Assembly (NCBI GenBank): GCA_021432635.1
Contig: MU270088.1
Location: 1-64,000 of the forward strand
DNA: 64,000 nt
Source of the DNA: Thozetella sp. PMI_491
Lineage: Eukaryota; Ascomycota; Sordariomycetes; Chaetosphaeriales; Chaetosphaeriaceae
Reading direction: 5' to 3'
Shown one piece after another: positions 1 through 10,476 of the stretch; within the stretch, counting starts at the first letter, position 1, and each line of letters begins with the position of its first letter. The notes below the pieces were generated by a model. That model had not been told where the DNA came from. It did no database searches and saw nothing but the letters and a program-made list of their open reading frames with translations. A program made the translations under genes and the position numbers.

Positions 1-836
1 TTTGCCTGTTAGGTCTATGTGAGGGAGTTTAAGCTAATACCCCAACTAACTCGCTGAACTCTGCGAAATGGGTTCTTCACCGGCCAAATTCCATATTATA
101 AGTAATTTCTGGCATAAGTTTGATGCCAAGCCGTGTGTACCGCCTTTGTCTGTTGCGCCAAGACGCAGACGTGTCTTGGCCCAGGGAAAGAGCCTGGATA
201 TATAAACATCATTTGACAAGACAAAACACGAAACGGATGGGGACTGGTAGCTAGCGTTGCCTTCTTGAGCATTCTCCTCCGCGGATTGCTGGTGTTTGAA
301 GGGAAGGGAGGAAAGAAAAAGTGGTTTGTGGTGGGCGCCAGGCACTGACTTTATAGGCGGCTGGACCCCTCTTTAGCGCCTAAAAACTACGCATAGACAC
401 AAGTTGAGAGCTCGGGCAGCACTACCACCTAATCTCATCGCAGTATGCTTCAATACTATTGATTGTGCAACATCTTCACGATATAGACAAGGGATGTGCT
501 ATTCTGCCTCGTTTATGCATAGGAGACGAGGCAGAAATACTAAATCTTGGCGGTCCTTATCGTGGAGCAGCCCACCAAGGCTGTTCTACCAAGGCGAAGC
601 CCGAGTTCAGTTCCGACCTTCGGAGACAACTGTAACCTTGTTAGGAGCTGGGATAAGGAGGCCGCCAACGAGAGCGTCAGGCCGTGCTGGATATCATGAT
701 GTTCGTGAGATTAGCACGATCAGCCCTCATGTCGCCGTCTGGGGGATGGATGACGTCCAAGGGGGCAATGCTAGGCCTTTTCAGCCGGCCGGAAGCCGAC
801 TGGACAACAGAGGCGACAAGGATCTAAGCTCTCGAC

Positions 837-844
837 TATATAAA
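837..844 (+). promoter_or_regulatory. TATA-like box of the 930 gene
   Basis: TATATAAA lies about 85-93 bases before the ATG at 930 and is followed by a long pyrimidine-rich tract (about 848-905). This is a common core-promoter layout for fungal genes. Start-site use is inferred. Confidence 0.4.
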
Positions 845-929
845 GGTCTCTCGTCTCCCTTCCTCCCTACTTGGACTTTTCCTCTGCTTCTCAACTTTTC
901 ATATCATCTTTCCTCGCCCGACCCTCAAG

Positions 930-2245
930 ATGCCAGGTGTTACGCTTCCAGCTCTGAAACCATCTTCCCGGAGCCCTATCTCGTCCGCTGAAGAGGTCTC
1001 CTATATCTGGATCAGCGACGACGATAGCAGTGATATAGGCTCCAACTATGGCACTGATGATGCTACAATCGTCAACGGGGATGAAGTTAATGGTAAGGCG
1101 GCCAGGGCAGCGATGCTACCCAGTTTACAGAGGCTTTGATGTTGACAAACAAAGGGCATGACGACTCCGCCAAACATAAACTGGATGTTGATGACAACAG
1201 CCATGAGCATGAAGATATCGCAGAGAGCGGCAGCGATGCTGATCCCGTCAACAACGAGATGGACAACGGCGGCGACGACCTTGATGTCGGCAACAACGAT
1301 ATCAGGGACAACGATATCGACGCTGGTAACAGCGTAATGGACATCAATGTTCACGATAGTGACGCCAGCGACTACGAGTTGGATTGTGAAGACAACGAGA
1401 TGAACACCGGCGACAAGGAGTTGGATTGGGAAGACAGCAATATGGATGTTGGGATCAGCGAGATGGAAATCGATGCTAACGATATCGACGCCGGCTACAA
1501 CGAGATGGAGACCGGCGACGGCAAGATCGTGAGTGAGGGCAAGAAACGGGATTCTGCTCCCGCTATACCTGATGGCGACGATTTCGTCGAGGACTGGACA
1601 GAGCATACGGCTGCCAGCAACTACGTGGTGGCTGAGGAAACTCAGGCGGTCGACCAGCAGGAGGATATCGATGCCTTTTTCGATGCTATCACAAACGGCA
1701 CCACCACAAACGGCTCCAATACCGGAAATCCTGCTGGCAATTACAAACGAGTTACGACTGCGATTAAAAAGATCCGCCATTGGCTTGATAAACTTGAAGC
1801 CGAGCTCAGCCCCGTTGAAACCGAGCCTCCTGCTACCAAGTGCAAACGAAAGCGAACTACTTCAACACCTCCTGCGAAGAGACGGAAAGTCAACATTACG
1901 ACCGCACGGGCCCGTGTGCAATACGACGGCACTTCAGAAGTGTGGGAGTATACGTGGCAGCGCAGTAGTGTTGGTGGGCGATGTTGGGTCAGACATCGAG
2001 GAGGCCAACGAGAGGAGGTTGACGGCGAATGTCTACTGGTCCATGGCCCGAACATCTCGATCGATGTTGTGGTGAATACCACCTGGTTGCCAATCACGGT
2101 GGAATGGGATATGGAGAAAGGGGTCTATCAGGGGGAAGAGAGCATAGGAGGCAGGATCCTTACGGTTGAAGAGACAGTAATGTGGGATGCTATGAATGGA
2201 GTGGAAGGGACGCACGTCGGTTTTATTTCACGCGGGCGAGGGTAG
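930..2245 (+). CDS. acidic, probably nuclear protein of unknown function
   Basis: Proposed exons are 930-1092 and 1131-2245 (425 aa). The join keeps the frame and replaces a stop with continued acidic sequence, but the intron is only 38 nt, so a start at the ATG at 1139 is the alternative. The N-terminal half is very rich in Asp, Glu and Asn. From about residue 75 to 190 it consists of degenerate 10-13-residue repeats built on N-E/D-M/I-D-x-G-D. Next come a short helical stretch (KKIRHWLDKLEAEL) and a bipartite basic cluster near residues 290-310 (KRKR, then AKRRKV) that looks like a nuclear localisation signal. The C-terminal 110 residues look globular and contain several Trp. I recognise no family. 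A nuclear, perhaps chromatin-associated, role is inference from composition only. Long minus-strand frames here mirror the repeats. Confidence 0.55.
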
Positions 2246-2486
2246 GCGGCACTTGCTGCCAGCGAATTGCAACGACAGATGTTCTCCATTCTCGGCTATA
2301 AATGCGTAACTGATTGGGTCGTTGGACTAATGAGATACTTGGGAAATCGGCAATCAGCAGGGCCTGCATCCAACAAAAGACATGTAGTCCGGACTACTTA
2401 GGGCAGGTCGAAGATCAGCGTTTTGACGAGGCCTACCTCGAATTGCTCATTCCCTAGTTGAAAGTCATGTTTCAGAATCTTAGGCA

Positions 2487-3054
2487 ATGGCGAACTGGCC
2501 CGATCAAGAGTTATCGCATATACTCTGCCTCATCGGCCTTTCCACATATATCCAACCGCTCTTGGAGGAAGGATTCGACGACTTGATGACCCTATGTGAT
2601 ATACAACAGTCCGATATGGATATTATCGGGATAGACACAGAAGCCCAGGTGGTTTTGCGCCAGCTGATTGAAGAGCTGCGTGAGAACAATTTTACACTTA
2701 CGCGAGGCACTGGCAACTATAGATCGGCACCGGCTTGTCCAGGCACAATCAGCGAGCATGCCGAGAACCTTAGAGCCATGGAGCAGGACGACAGTATTCA
2801 CCAACACAACCACACTACAAATGACAGTGATAATGCCCCAGGTACGAGCAAACTATCTCATTAGTGATATCGATCAGCTCGGCTAATTCAAGTCACCGAT
2901 GCTAGTGCCAGAGAAAGGGGGGTCAGTAGAGAGACGCGAGCCTCTATTAAACACTGGCGAACATATTAACCCAAGCGGAGGATGCTCTACTACTAGCGTG
3001 CAGTCAGCAGAACCAAGCCCTTCTTCTATCATTGGATCTATGTTGCAGCAATAG
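2487..3054 (+). CDS. SAM-domain protein, possibly truncated by a nonsense mutation
   Basis: Exons 2487-2841 and 2906-3054 with a 64-nt intron give 167 aa. Residues about 8-65 fit a sterile alpha motif, a helical protein-interaction domain: a short helix ending IGLSTYIQPLLEEGF, then DDLMTL, then a QQSDMDIIGI helix and a long LRQLIEEL helix. The tail is Ser/His/Asn-rich and looks disordered. The frame does not look finished at the TAG at 3052. The same frame stays open to the TAG at 3166 with protein-like acidic sequence (WLNLGPDDDVARPDGVGDLA), so the TAG may be a former CAG. In other fungal proteins SAM domains occur with HMG boxes or MAPK adaptor domains. None is intact here, so the partner domain may be lost. 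SAM assignment is moderate; function unknown. Confidence 0.5.
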
Positions 3055-3168
3055 GCTGTTGACTTCCAGTGGCTAAACCTGGGGCCCGACGACGATGTTG
3101 CTAGACCGGATGGAGTTGGTGACCTGGCAGACCTGCTGCCGGCACTTGCTAATACTAATTGTGCCTAG

Positions 3169-3854
3169 GGCGAGTAGCCAGAGGTATATGTGGTTCGAAG
3201 CTAGGATCATTAGGACCTAGACGATCTTTATGTGACATTTCGACCGATTGCGGGCGGTTTGACGTATCGTGGAGGTCTGCCTCCCATTTCCCCGGAGCCA
3301 ATTACTGCCTGCCAAGTGGTCCCCAGCTTGGCTAGGCACTGCTAGCAAACGCTACGCTGGCTCGTCGCGCCCTCGAACTTGTTTGTGCCGGTTGTTTTGT
3401 TGGCGTGCTCTAATCACACCTGCAGAACCATCGTCCGGGACCTGGGTTAAGCATTGGCCAACAGCGGCCTACTCCCAGTACTCCCGCGCGGGGTCGCAGG
3501 GACTCTCATGCCAGTTACGCGTACCCTTCGGACCCTTGTATCCTCTGGGAAGTAGCTATACGTGGTCTATTTAATCGGCACGGAAATCTTCGTATTAAAC
3601 CTTGGAATAGAGAAGCGGAAAGAATCTGACCCGGAGCATTTCGTCCGGCTACATCTACTCAATGTACTGTACTTGAAGCTACATGGCGCAGGGACAGCTC
3701 CACTTCCGAGCATCGTGCCGCACCCTCTTCGCTGCATACTCAGCAACATTGAATTCGGTAACAATACCCAGCCGTCGTGTTTCCTACTCTGCTTTGTACA
3801 GCATGCATCCAATCTGTAGCCAGGACTGTGTCCGTCGTGTATTGACGGCAAACA
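3169..3854 (+). pseudogene. possible decayed coding stretch after the SAM gene
   Basis: One frame (about 3240-3690) reads as protein-like sequence interrupted by a TAG, a TAA and a TGA. Each stop could be one C-to-T step from CAG, CAA or CGA. Pieces such as ARRALELVCAGCFVGVL and SYAYPSDPCILWEVA resemble coding sequence, but I recognise no family. It may be the 3' remainder of the SAM gene or an unrelated relic. Confidence 0.25.
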
Positions 3855-4338
3855 TTGGCACACGACCAATCCTGCCGAATATATCCCAGACAAATTATCC
3901 CGTGGGACGACTTTCCGGCAAGGCAAGAGGAAATATGGGACCAACTCTCCGACCCGTCCTTCGCCCTTCATGGGTATCGTCGCCGCCAGGTTCCTCTGCC
4001 TGCTCCTCGCCGTTGCGCTGTACCTTGCCGCCGCGCGTAGCGCGAAGCTCGAGAAGGGAACGGATGCCGAGCGACAGGGCCTCCTCGAGTCGGAAGAACA
4101 AGCCGATAGCGAAGGCGCGGAAGAGTCTGAGGGGAGTGGGCAGGCCAGCTACGGCTCGACCTCGGGCTCGACCTCGGGCTCGGAGACGGCTACCGATGAT
4201 ACCGAGGAGGACCCTGCAGCGTCTCAAGCTGCGCTGGGCGCCTCCCGGGCCATGCCGCCTTACGTGTCAGCGCAGTCCGGCTATGAGGGCATGGTGACGC
4301 TACCAGCCCTTTCACTGGACTGCTCGCCCTACGGCTAG
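3855..4338 (+). pseudogene. fragment resembling the N-terminus of an HMT1-type ABC transporter
   Basis: The frame from 3970 to 4338 (122 aa) starts with a strongly hydrophobic helix (ARFLCLLLAVALYLAAA). A charged linker KLEKGTDAERQGLLESEE and a Ser/Gly/Glu/Asp-rich stretch with YGSTSG follow. In fungal vacuolar heavy-metal-tolerance ABC transporters the last N-terminal helix is followed by a similar EKGTDAERQxLL linker. The adjoining frame from 3855 carries WDDFPARQEEIWDQL and would have to be joined by a frame change. No ABC domain, Walker motif or further membrane span follows, so this can only be a truncated relic. The family link rests on remembered linker similarity and is tentative. Confidence 0.3.
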
Positions 4339-5057
4339 TGAAATTTCTGAGATGATACACAAACTCAAGTCAAGATCAATTCCCATGGAGGCTATCATGG
4401 CGCCACCACTGCCCTGCATCATGGCGGGGGAACGTGGGGCTACTTCTTGGGAAGGGATTGAAGGACTATTCTTGTGCTATTTGCAAGGGACTTAGCGTGT
4501 TTTGCCATTTGGTGATGCCTCTCGCCCTCAGGCCAGCTTAAAGTGTCATGAGTATCCTAACTCGAATTACTCTTTATAAGGGCGGGCAAACTATAGAATA
4601 AAGGTTGCATCGCTGACTGGGCATTGGTGCAAAGCCCGTGGTGACATCTCGCGGGCCTCTGACTTCACAGCAATTAAGGGACCTGTAGTTTCGACCCAGA
4701 TCCACCTAAGCGCATAATGCACTCCATACAGTAGGTACTAATAAGGAACATATAAGATCGGTAAATGTTTCAAAATGGCAGCATGATTAGTGGGAAAAGA
4801 TGTGCATTGAATCGAATAGTGAACAATCCCGCCTCTGCTCGGCTATGTACTGTGATCATCCACCGACGTTTTCCCTCCCGATAGAGTCACCAAATACGGA
4901 GGGGCCAACCCCATCGCCAGCCCCTAATTTCCAATTTCCGTCATTAGAGACCACGACACTGGAGAGATTTACCAACTAGGCACCGTGGCATGTTGGCGAA
5001 TTGCAGAGAAAACACCTCCCCTCCCGGCCTTGGTGACTCCGAAGGAGCTAATCGAAT
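4339..5057. other. intergenic, no gene seen
   Basis: No frame with coding character, RNA gene or clear repeat was found. It probably contains the 3' flank of the secreted-protein gene that ends at 5058 on the minus strand. Confidence 0.5.
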
Positions 5058-5303
5058 TTAAACGCAGAAGGGGTTTCCGTTCGTCTCCCGGCAGCGGCCA
5101 GCACCGCACTCGCTCGAGAGGACCCAGACACCCGCAGCGTTGCAAGTAAGGATCTTGCCGCTGGTGCCGCTGGGGCCGCCCTCGCATCCGTAGTCACCGG
5201 GAGTGCAGGCGCGGGCGAGGATAGTGTTGGACTCAGAAACGGCAGGAGCGGCAAGAGCGGCGGCGACGAAGGTCGCGAAAGCGGCAAGCTGAGAGAACTG
5301 CAT
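5058..5303 (-). CDS. small secreted cysteine-rich protein
   Basis: A single exon encodes 81 aa. Residues 1-20 (MQFSQLAAFATFVAAALAAP) form a textbook signal peptide with an AxA-like cleavage region. The mature part of about 60 residues contains six cysteines in the pattern C-x6-C-x13-C-x12-C-x4-C-x8-C, enough for three disulfides. It includes CTPGDYGC early and LTCNAAGVWV in the middle. Small secreted fungal proteins with C-x-PG-x-Y-x-C and CNxxGxW motifs are common; some resemble carbohydrate-binding folds and many are treated as candidate effectors. No enzyme motif is present. The upstream flank has a TATA-like box and a purine-rich leader on the plus strand. Secretion is well supported; role unknown. 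Confidence 0.75.
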   Translation of the reverse strand: MQFSQLAAFATFVAAALAAPAVSESNTILARACTPGDYGCEGGPSGTSGKILTCNAAGVWVLSSECGAGRCRETNGNPFCV

Positions 5304-5429
5304 TTTGTCTGTTGGAGAGAGAGGTGACTTGTTGTATGAGACTTTGTGTGGTGGTCAGGAGAGAGTGAGATAGAGAAGATGTGGCGTGCTGGAGAAGAGA
5401 GTGTCTCAGTTGTGATGAGAGATGTCTGG

Positions 5430-5436
5430 TTTTATA
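5430..5436 (-). promoter_or_regulatory. TATA-like box of the secreted-protein gene
   Basis: TATAAAA on the minus strand about 130 bases upstream of the ATG at 5303. The intervening leader is CT-rich in the coding direction, as is usual for fungal promoters. Confidence 0.4.
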
Positions 5437-7599
5437 CTTCTTTGTAACTCTCTTAGTTTTGGCCCCAAATGTAACTATTTCTTCTATCGCAGGCAGGTGG
5501 AGTCTGAAGGATGCCAAGGTGGTAGCATCAGTAGGGGAGCCAGCTTACAAAAAGTACGGCATTAGCAAAAAAATCGATCCTTTAGATCCTAATGAAACGA
5601 AACTATACTCTCTTGAACCCTAACTCCGTCCCTCCAGCTCAGCTCTGGTTCTCTATAGTCTTGGCCTGGAAAGCTTGTTTAACGTGTTAGGAAGCAGAAG
5701 ACAGGCAACCGGCAAAGAGTCATCAAAATACAAGGGTATTATCCAGTGACTATATAATAGCAATGGGAGATGAAGTAAAAAAATCACCAAGCCGGGGTGA
5801 TTTCAGTGCCTACAGAGTCCTATTGAGAAGTGGGATATCATTGGCAGTTATTTGTAATGAAGCTGGTCAACTTAGATCGAAAAATTTTCCGTATTTTGAG
5901 TTACCGCAAGCCTACGCTGGCAACCTTCCAAGCCCCTAGGAAATTCAGGACTCCATTATTACGAGCAGGCCCCTGTCGACGGGCCGTAAACCTCCACCCT
6001 TGCTCCACTCGAGGTTAATCTGGACCTTATACCTTGCAAGTGTACCTCCACTCGAGGTTAGTCGGCGCAGCAGATCTGTTAACTACCACCCAATCAAGGC
6101 TCAATCTGCGCGGTACGACTGCAACGTACCTCCACTCAAGTTCAATCTGCCAAGCCTCGCTTGAGATTCACGGGGTAACCTCAGGCTTACGGAGTAACTC
6201 CAAGCTTACAGAATAAGCGACCTTCAATAAGGAATTCTACTCCTGAATTACCCCTTAACTATTTTCTTGAGTGTTGACGGATCGTTAATGATAGGTGGCA
6301 TTGTATTAGAACCGGTGAGTGTATGGGATATTGTAATACGACCAGTATGGGGCAGCCGGCGATCCATCGATCCGGCCAGGGGCAATCAGCCAGCGTGGCC
6401 AGTATAGCGAGCGATCTAGGGTGACTTTCAAGCAGCGCTCTACCAGCACTCTAACTAGCAATCTAGCTAGCGATTCAGCCGGCGAATCTGCCAGCGACTG
6501 CAGTGGTCAGTGAAGCGGGATATTTTCGAATAGTCAATTATATCTCATGTATAGGGGCACCACCCTGGGATGGGCTCCCCGGGCAGCCGAAACTCCGCAC
6601 CAACGGAATAATTAGTCCGTGCTAGTATGTTCCCACTCTGCTCTCCTGTCGTTATGCATTTCAGTTGCTTTAGGCAAACAATTCCTCCTAGCAGGGGTGT
6701 GAGACCCTTGTAGAATAAGCGTATATGATTGGTGGCTCGGTATCAGGTATGGACTTGTGCAAATCCTAGCCACAGCTCCTTCTTCTGTGCCCTTCCGCCG
6801 TTGTACTGGTATTCGAACACCCTTGTCGTCTATTATCGGATTTATAGCTAAAACAGTTAGTGGCGGTAGCCGAATACTGCGATAAGGGTGTCTGACTTCA
6901 GGGTCTAGGCACTCACTTAAAAACGGGTCTACCAACACCTAGACTCGTCGCAGCCTTGGCCATCGGACTGCGCAACTTTGCTGAATGGCGGCAATAGATT
7001 GCTACTTAGTTTTCTATATCAGCTATGCCATTGTTGTCCTCGAACTAGCGCTGCAATTTCTTAAAGGCTTCATCTGGATGCCTCGGCTTTGTTTCTATTA
7101 AATTGGCAGTAGAGTTAAGGATTCAGAGTAGGAATTAAAATCCATAACCTACAATTTCCACGGGCAATAGGCAGGCTTGTCAATAAATAAATGCGAGCCC
7201 GGTTGGATTTGATTTGGATTCAAAACACTCTATTTTGAATTTGATTTGGTTGATTGGTTAGTTGGTTGGTTTATTCATTCCGCCCGGAGGCGCTAGGCTT
7301 AAAGGGCTACCACTCCATTTTCTTGATCAATTTGCCCAACTTGTCATCCTGATCACCCAGAAGCCTATAAAGATATCAATTTAAAGCCGTTCCTTCTGAT
7401 TATAATAAATGTATCCCTTTCCTTATAAGCCTTATTAACAGGTCGTCCTAGCAGCTTCATCCTCTAAGTGTTTAACATCTAATCTCCGGCAGTCAGAGCT
7501 AGCCTATTAGTATTAACAAGGTTAGGGTAAGTTTCATTTGTTTAACTAGGATTAAGTGGTGGTAGCAACTATGTGATGCCAAGTCCTGCTCCAACCATC
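5437..7599. repeat. gene-free block with degenerate short repeats
   Basis: No credible gene was found. About 5995-6180 holds imperfect copies of a CCTCCACTCGAGGTTAATCTG-like unit (near 6010, 6050 and 6130, the last more diverged). About 6355-6500 holds a very degenerate run of CAGCGATC/TAGCTAGCGAT-like words. At 7200-7275 is a GATTTGATTTGG/TTGGTTGATTGG-type low-complexity run, similar to one at 9186-9235. These look like worn transposon or satellite remnants. Confidence 0.4.
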
Positions 7600-8400
7600 C
7601 CATAGCAATAGCATATCATATCATCAACTTACAAGTTATACATTCTACGCCCAGTCATTCAGCTCCAAGGGTCCCTTACCACTTAGGTAATATAAGAGGT
7701 TGCCCCATTTACTATACATCTATCATAAAATACAATCGCGGTCTATCACCCATCTATTACACCTAAAGAGGAAATACTTGACTATTTCTAAAGCATACCT
7801 ATAGGGACAAACCAGTAAGTCTCTCACACAAATACGGTACAGATAGCTATTCAGCCGTATTATACCTGTCTAGAGTTGTTCTAGTATTCTAGCCTCTACT
7901 TTGGTAAGCGTATCATAAATTACAGAGATATACTTTTCTGGTAACGCGCGGTTAATCCGCCTTAAGAATGCCCCTACCTTGTCTAATAGTTTGCTGGGTT
8001 GCAGGTCCACTACAGCCTGGCGTAGCGCTGTCGCTTTGGCCCGGCAGAGTGGCTGCCTATTATATAGTGTGGCGGTTACTGCCTTAACTTCTTTCTTTAC
8101 TAGTTGCAGTGACCTCTTACCTTGTTCTAAATTCCACGTGGTAGCAACTAGTATATTCTTGCGTCTCTGGAGATCTTGCACTGTAGTATATAGTTGGCGT
8201 ATGATGTGCTGCGCTGACTGTTGTTTTGGCAGATAGATGGCCCGTAGTGCGGCTTGGTTCCGGCTGTTGATGATAATATCGCCGTTTCAGGTTGAGCTTG
8301 GCAACAATTCTAAGGCTGCGGCCACTACCAAATATTGATTTGTATTCGCAAGCTACAGAAAAGCTCGATAGCACATTGTAGAGGTGGCAGCATGTCTACC
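7600..8400 (-). mobile_element. 3' remnant of a Tad1-like LINE retrotransposon (RNase H and C-terminal region)
   Basis: Read on the minus strand with frame changes, the sequence gives the end of a LINE polyprotein. First comes an RNase H-like core with N-Q-A-A-L-R-A and QQSAQHIIRQLY (about 8290-8185). Then comes LRRINRALPEKYISVIYDTL (about 7980-7900), matching the usual F-x-K-x-LD-x-ALPG-x-H-x3-LYD-x-L region after RNase H. Next are RLNSYLYRICV and the Cys/His-type segment VKYFLFRCNRWV (about 7840-7745), and KWGNLLYYLSGKGP near the end. Stops and frameshifts occur between these pieces. No reverse transcriptase is present, so the copy is 5'-truncated, as usual for LINEs. Assigned from motif order only. 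Confidence 0.7.
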
Positions 8401-10053
8401 TACATAGACCCTCTACCTTGCGTCCCCTTGGATCCGTATCCGCTTCCTTTGCGAGGCACTACCGGTTCCGCAAGTCAATACCAGTTTGCACCTTAAGCCT
8501 ACTTCCATCGCCAACCTAAAGACTCCGTCCTCGACAGCCATCTTTAGGATCCTATTCTCTCAGTAGACCGACACGCGCGTCCGTCCTCTCGAGCCATATA
8601 GAAAGTGTCGTAACTGCGGTCCGCCCACCCAGTCTTCCGTCGCTTCTATTGTATGCTGCGCCCCGCGGGTTGTCGAATCCCGTTTCGCGCTGCTTTGCCA
8701 AGTCTCCCTTGCAAAGCCGACCGTGTCTCGCAAGAGGTCGCCCAGTTGTATCCTCTCTGTATCCGAAACAGCCAAGCGACACACTTGTGTCCCTCCTACT
8801 AACCAAAGTGCCTTGTCGTCCTCTGCGTGGGTCCGGAGCGCTAGGTCCCGTCGCTGCTGTCGCTGTGAAGTCGTCCGCTTTCTTTCATTTAGCGCCTCGT
8901 TGCCTTCCGGCAGAGCAGCCCGAGAGCACCCCAAGGGTGTCCTATCCCAGGACCCAGTTGTCCGTCGATTGTAGGATCGATTTCGCAGTCGTGTGTCGGG
9001 CGGTTTTCAAAGTTTTCCCCTGTGGCTTGTGGTGGGATTAGGGCTTCCAGGCCTCGCGCCCACAACCGCAGCCCGAACCAGCAGACAGCGCCGGCCAGTG
9101 GTGACTCCTCTTAGCTGTGCAAATACCTCCTGGCAAAGGCATTTACAGGTTCCCAGCTGGCACCACGGGGAGGTGAGACTCGTCGCCAGCCTGAATTTGA
9201 TTTGATTTGGTTTGGGCACATTTGGATTTATTTGGGTATCAGTGGTCTGGCTGAGTCACGCTGAGCCAAATGGCTCAGCGCCCCACTGTAAAAAAGTCAT
9301 ATATAACCGTAACACTATCGTGGATATTTCCTCCATATATTGTAAGGGGAAAATCTAGAAAAATTTACTCCCCTTATAAAATAACCTATTTTCTTTCTCT
9401 ATACTTCTTTCAAAAGATTTACTGTCCTTTTAAAATAAGTCTAAAAAAGATATAAATACTTTTGTAAAATAACCTACTCATTATCCTACCCCACTTCTTT
9501 CCCTTAAAAAAGGAATTTAATTAGTAGCCCTACTAAGAAAGTACATCTCCTTTCTAAGGGGAATACATGCTAGGCAAAAAAGGCTTGCTATAGTTAGCTA
9601 GTATTTTAAAGAGGAAAGGGACGGCCTTTAAATGGGGGTTTGGCAAGCTGTCTGGGGAGGAAGGAGTAGAGGGGCTGTTTTTGTGGGCTGAGTGCTGGGC
9701 CTAGACATGCGAGGGACTCTGGCCGCTGGATGGCTGGATTTTAGGATGGACTCGGCCCAGGCGGGCCAGGCACGGGTAGTTGGCTTAGCAATCAATGGCT
9801 TGCCAAGTCTGCTTAGCAATTAATGGGCTTGTTCACTAGGCTTATTTATAGCATACGTATCTCCTCCCTGTAGCCTCGCTGACTCTCGATTCATCTCCAA
9901 CAGATAAATCCATCCAAGACTGAAAATAAGCCCTTTGTCTACGCCAAGCACCGTGACCCACCTAACCCAAACGAAAGTCAACTGAGGGGTCCCCCAATAT
10001 CTTTAAATACCTTTACCCTAGTTACTTTCTCGACCAGTTCTCTGACATATACA
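8401..10053. other. gene-free block upstream of the SnoaL-like gene
   Basis: 8,560-9,180 is GC-richer, with overlapping open frames on both strands (for example 8560-8934 minus, 8649-9041 plus), none of which shows a domain. 9,260-9,560 is AT-rich with short A/T runs. The part from about 9,880 to 10,053 is a CT-rich leader with a TTTAAATA-type element near 10,000, probably the promoter of the next gene. Confidence 0.4.
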
Positions 10054-10476
10054 ATGGCAAACCAACAAGCGTCCCCTTCTTCAACAACCCAAAAAGATCG
10101 AATGAAAGCTCACTACCAGTCCTACATCGATTACTGCAATGAGCAAAATTATGAGGGCGTGGAGGGGTTTTACACCTCGCCCATCAACATCAACGATGTG
10201 CCCTTAGCCCCTTCAAAGGTTACGGAGCAGATTAAATCGATCGTAGAGGCATTCCCTGACTGGCGTTGGGAGATCCGCCGCTTTACAATCGATGGCGAAT
10301 ACCTCGCCGTGCATTTCAACATCACAGGCACGCATCTAGGCACGTTCCAGGGAATTGAGGCAACTGGTCGCCGTATAACAACGACGGAACTTACGCTTTA
10401 TCACATGGCGGATGGAAAATTTAGTCATGTTTGGCCATTTATCGACTTCGCCTCCGTTATCAAGCAGATCTCATAA
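10054..10476 (+). CDS. SnoaL-like (NTF2-fold) polyketide-cyclase-type protein
   Basis: A single exon encodes 140 aa, the normal length for a one-domain SnoaL-like protein. After a polar N-terminus (residues 1-15), a long helix with YQSYIDYCNEQNYEGVEGFY opens the alpha+beta barrel. The strand GEYLAVHFNITGTHLGTF, then TGRRITTTELTLYHMADGKF and HVWPFIDF, are the typical SnoaL strand order (a GTHxGxFxGIxATGR turn followed by an ExxxYxxxDGKI-like strand). Members include aldol cyclases in aromatic polyketide pathways and many orthologues of unknown role. No signal peptide. Its position a few kb from an FMN reductase, an SDR and a Zn2Cys6 factor is compatible with a small metabolic cluster, but the 1.7-kb gap weakens that. 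Fold is well supported; reaction unknown. Confidence 0.8.
   Translation: MANQQASPSSTTQKDRMKAHYQSYIDYCNEQNYEGVEGFYTSPININDVPLAPSKVTEQIKSIVEAFPDWRWEIRRFTIDGEYLAVHFNITGTHLGTFQGIEATGRRITTTELTLYHMADGKFSHVWPFIDFASVIKQIS

Noticed and set aside
46-345. 99-codon minus-strand frame
   Set aside because: No domain, no intron-supported extension and an unremarkable composition; treated as chance.
404-991. 195-codon plus-strand frame before the acidic gene
   Set aside because: Overlaps the promoter and TATA-like box of the 930 gene; Arg/Ser-rich without any domain.
1046-1780. 244-codon minus-strand frame rich in Val, Ile and Ala
   Set aside because: Exact antisense shadow of the D/E/N repeats of the 930 gene; its apparent hydrophobicity follows from that.
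8560-9041. overlapping frames on both strands in a GC-richer patch
   Set aside because: No domain, and both strands are equally open; composition effect.
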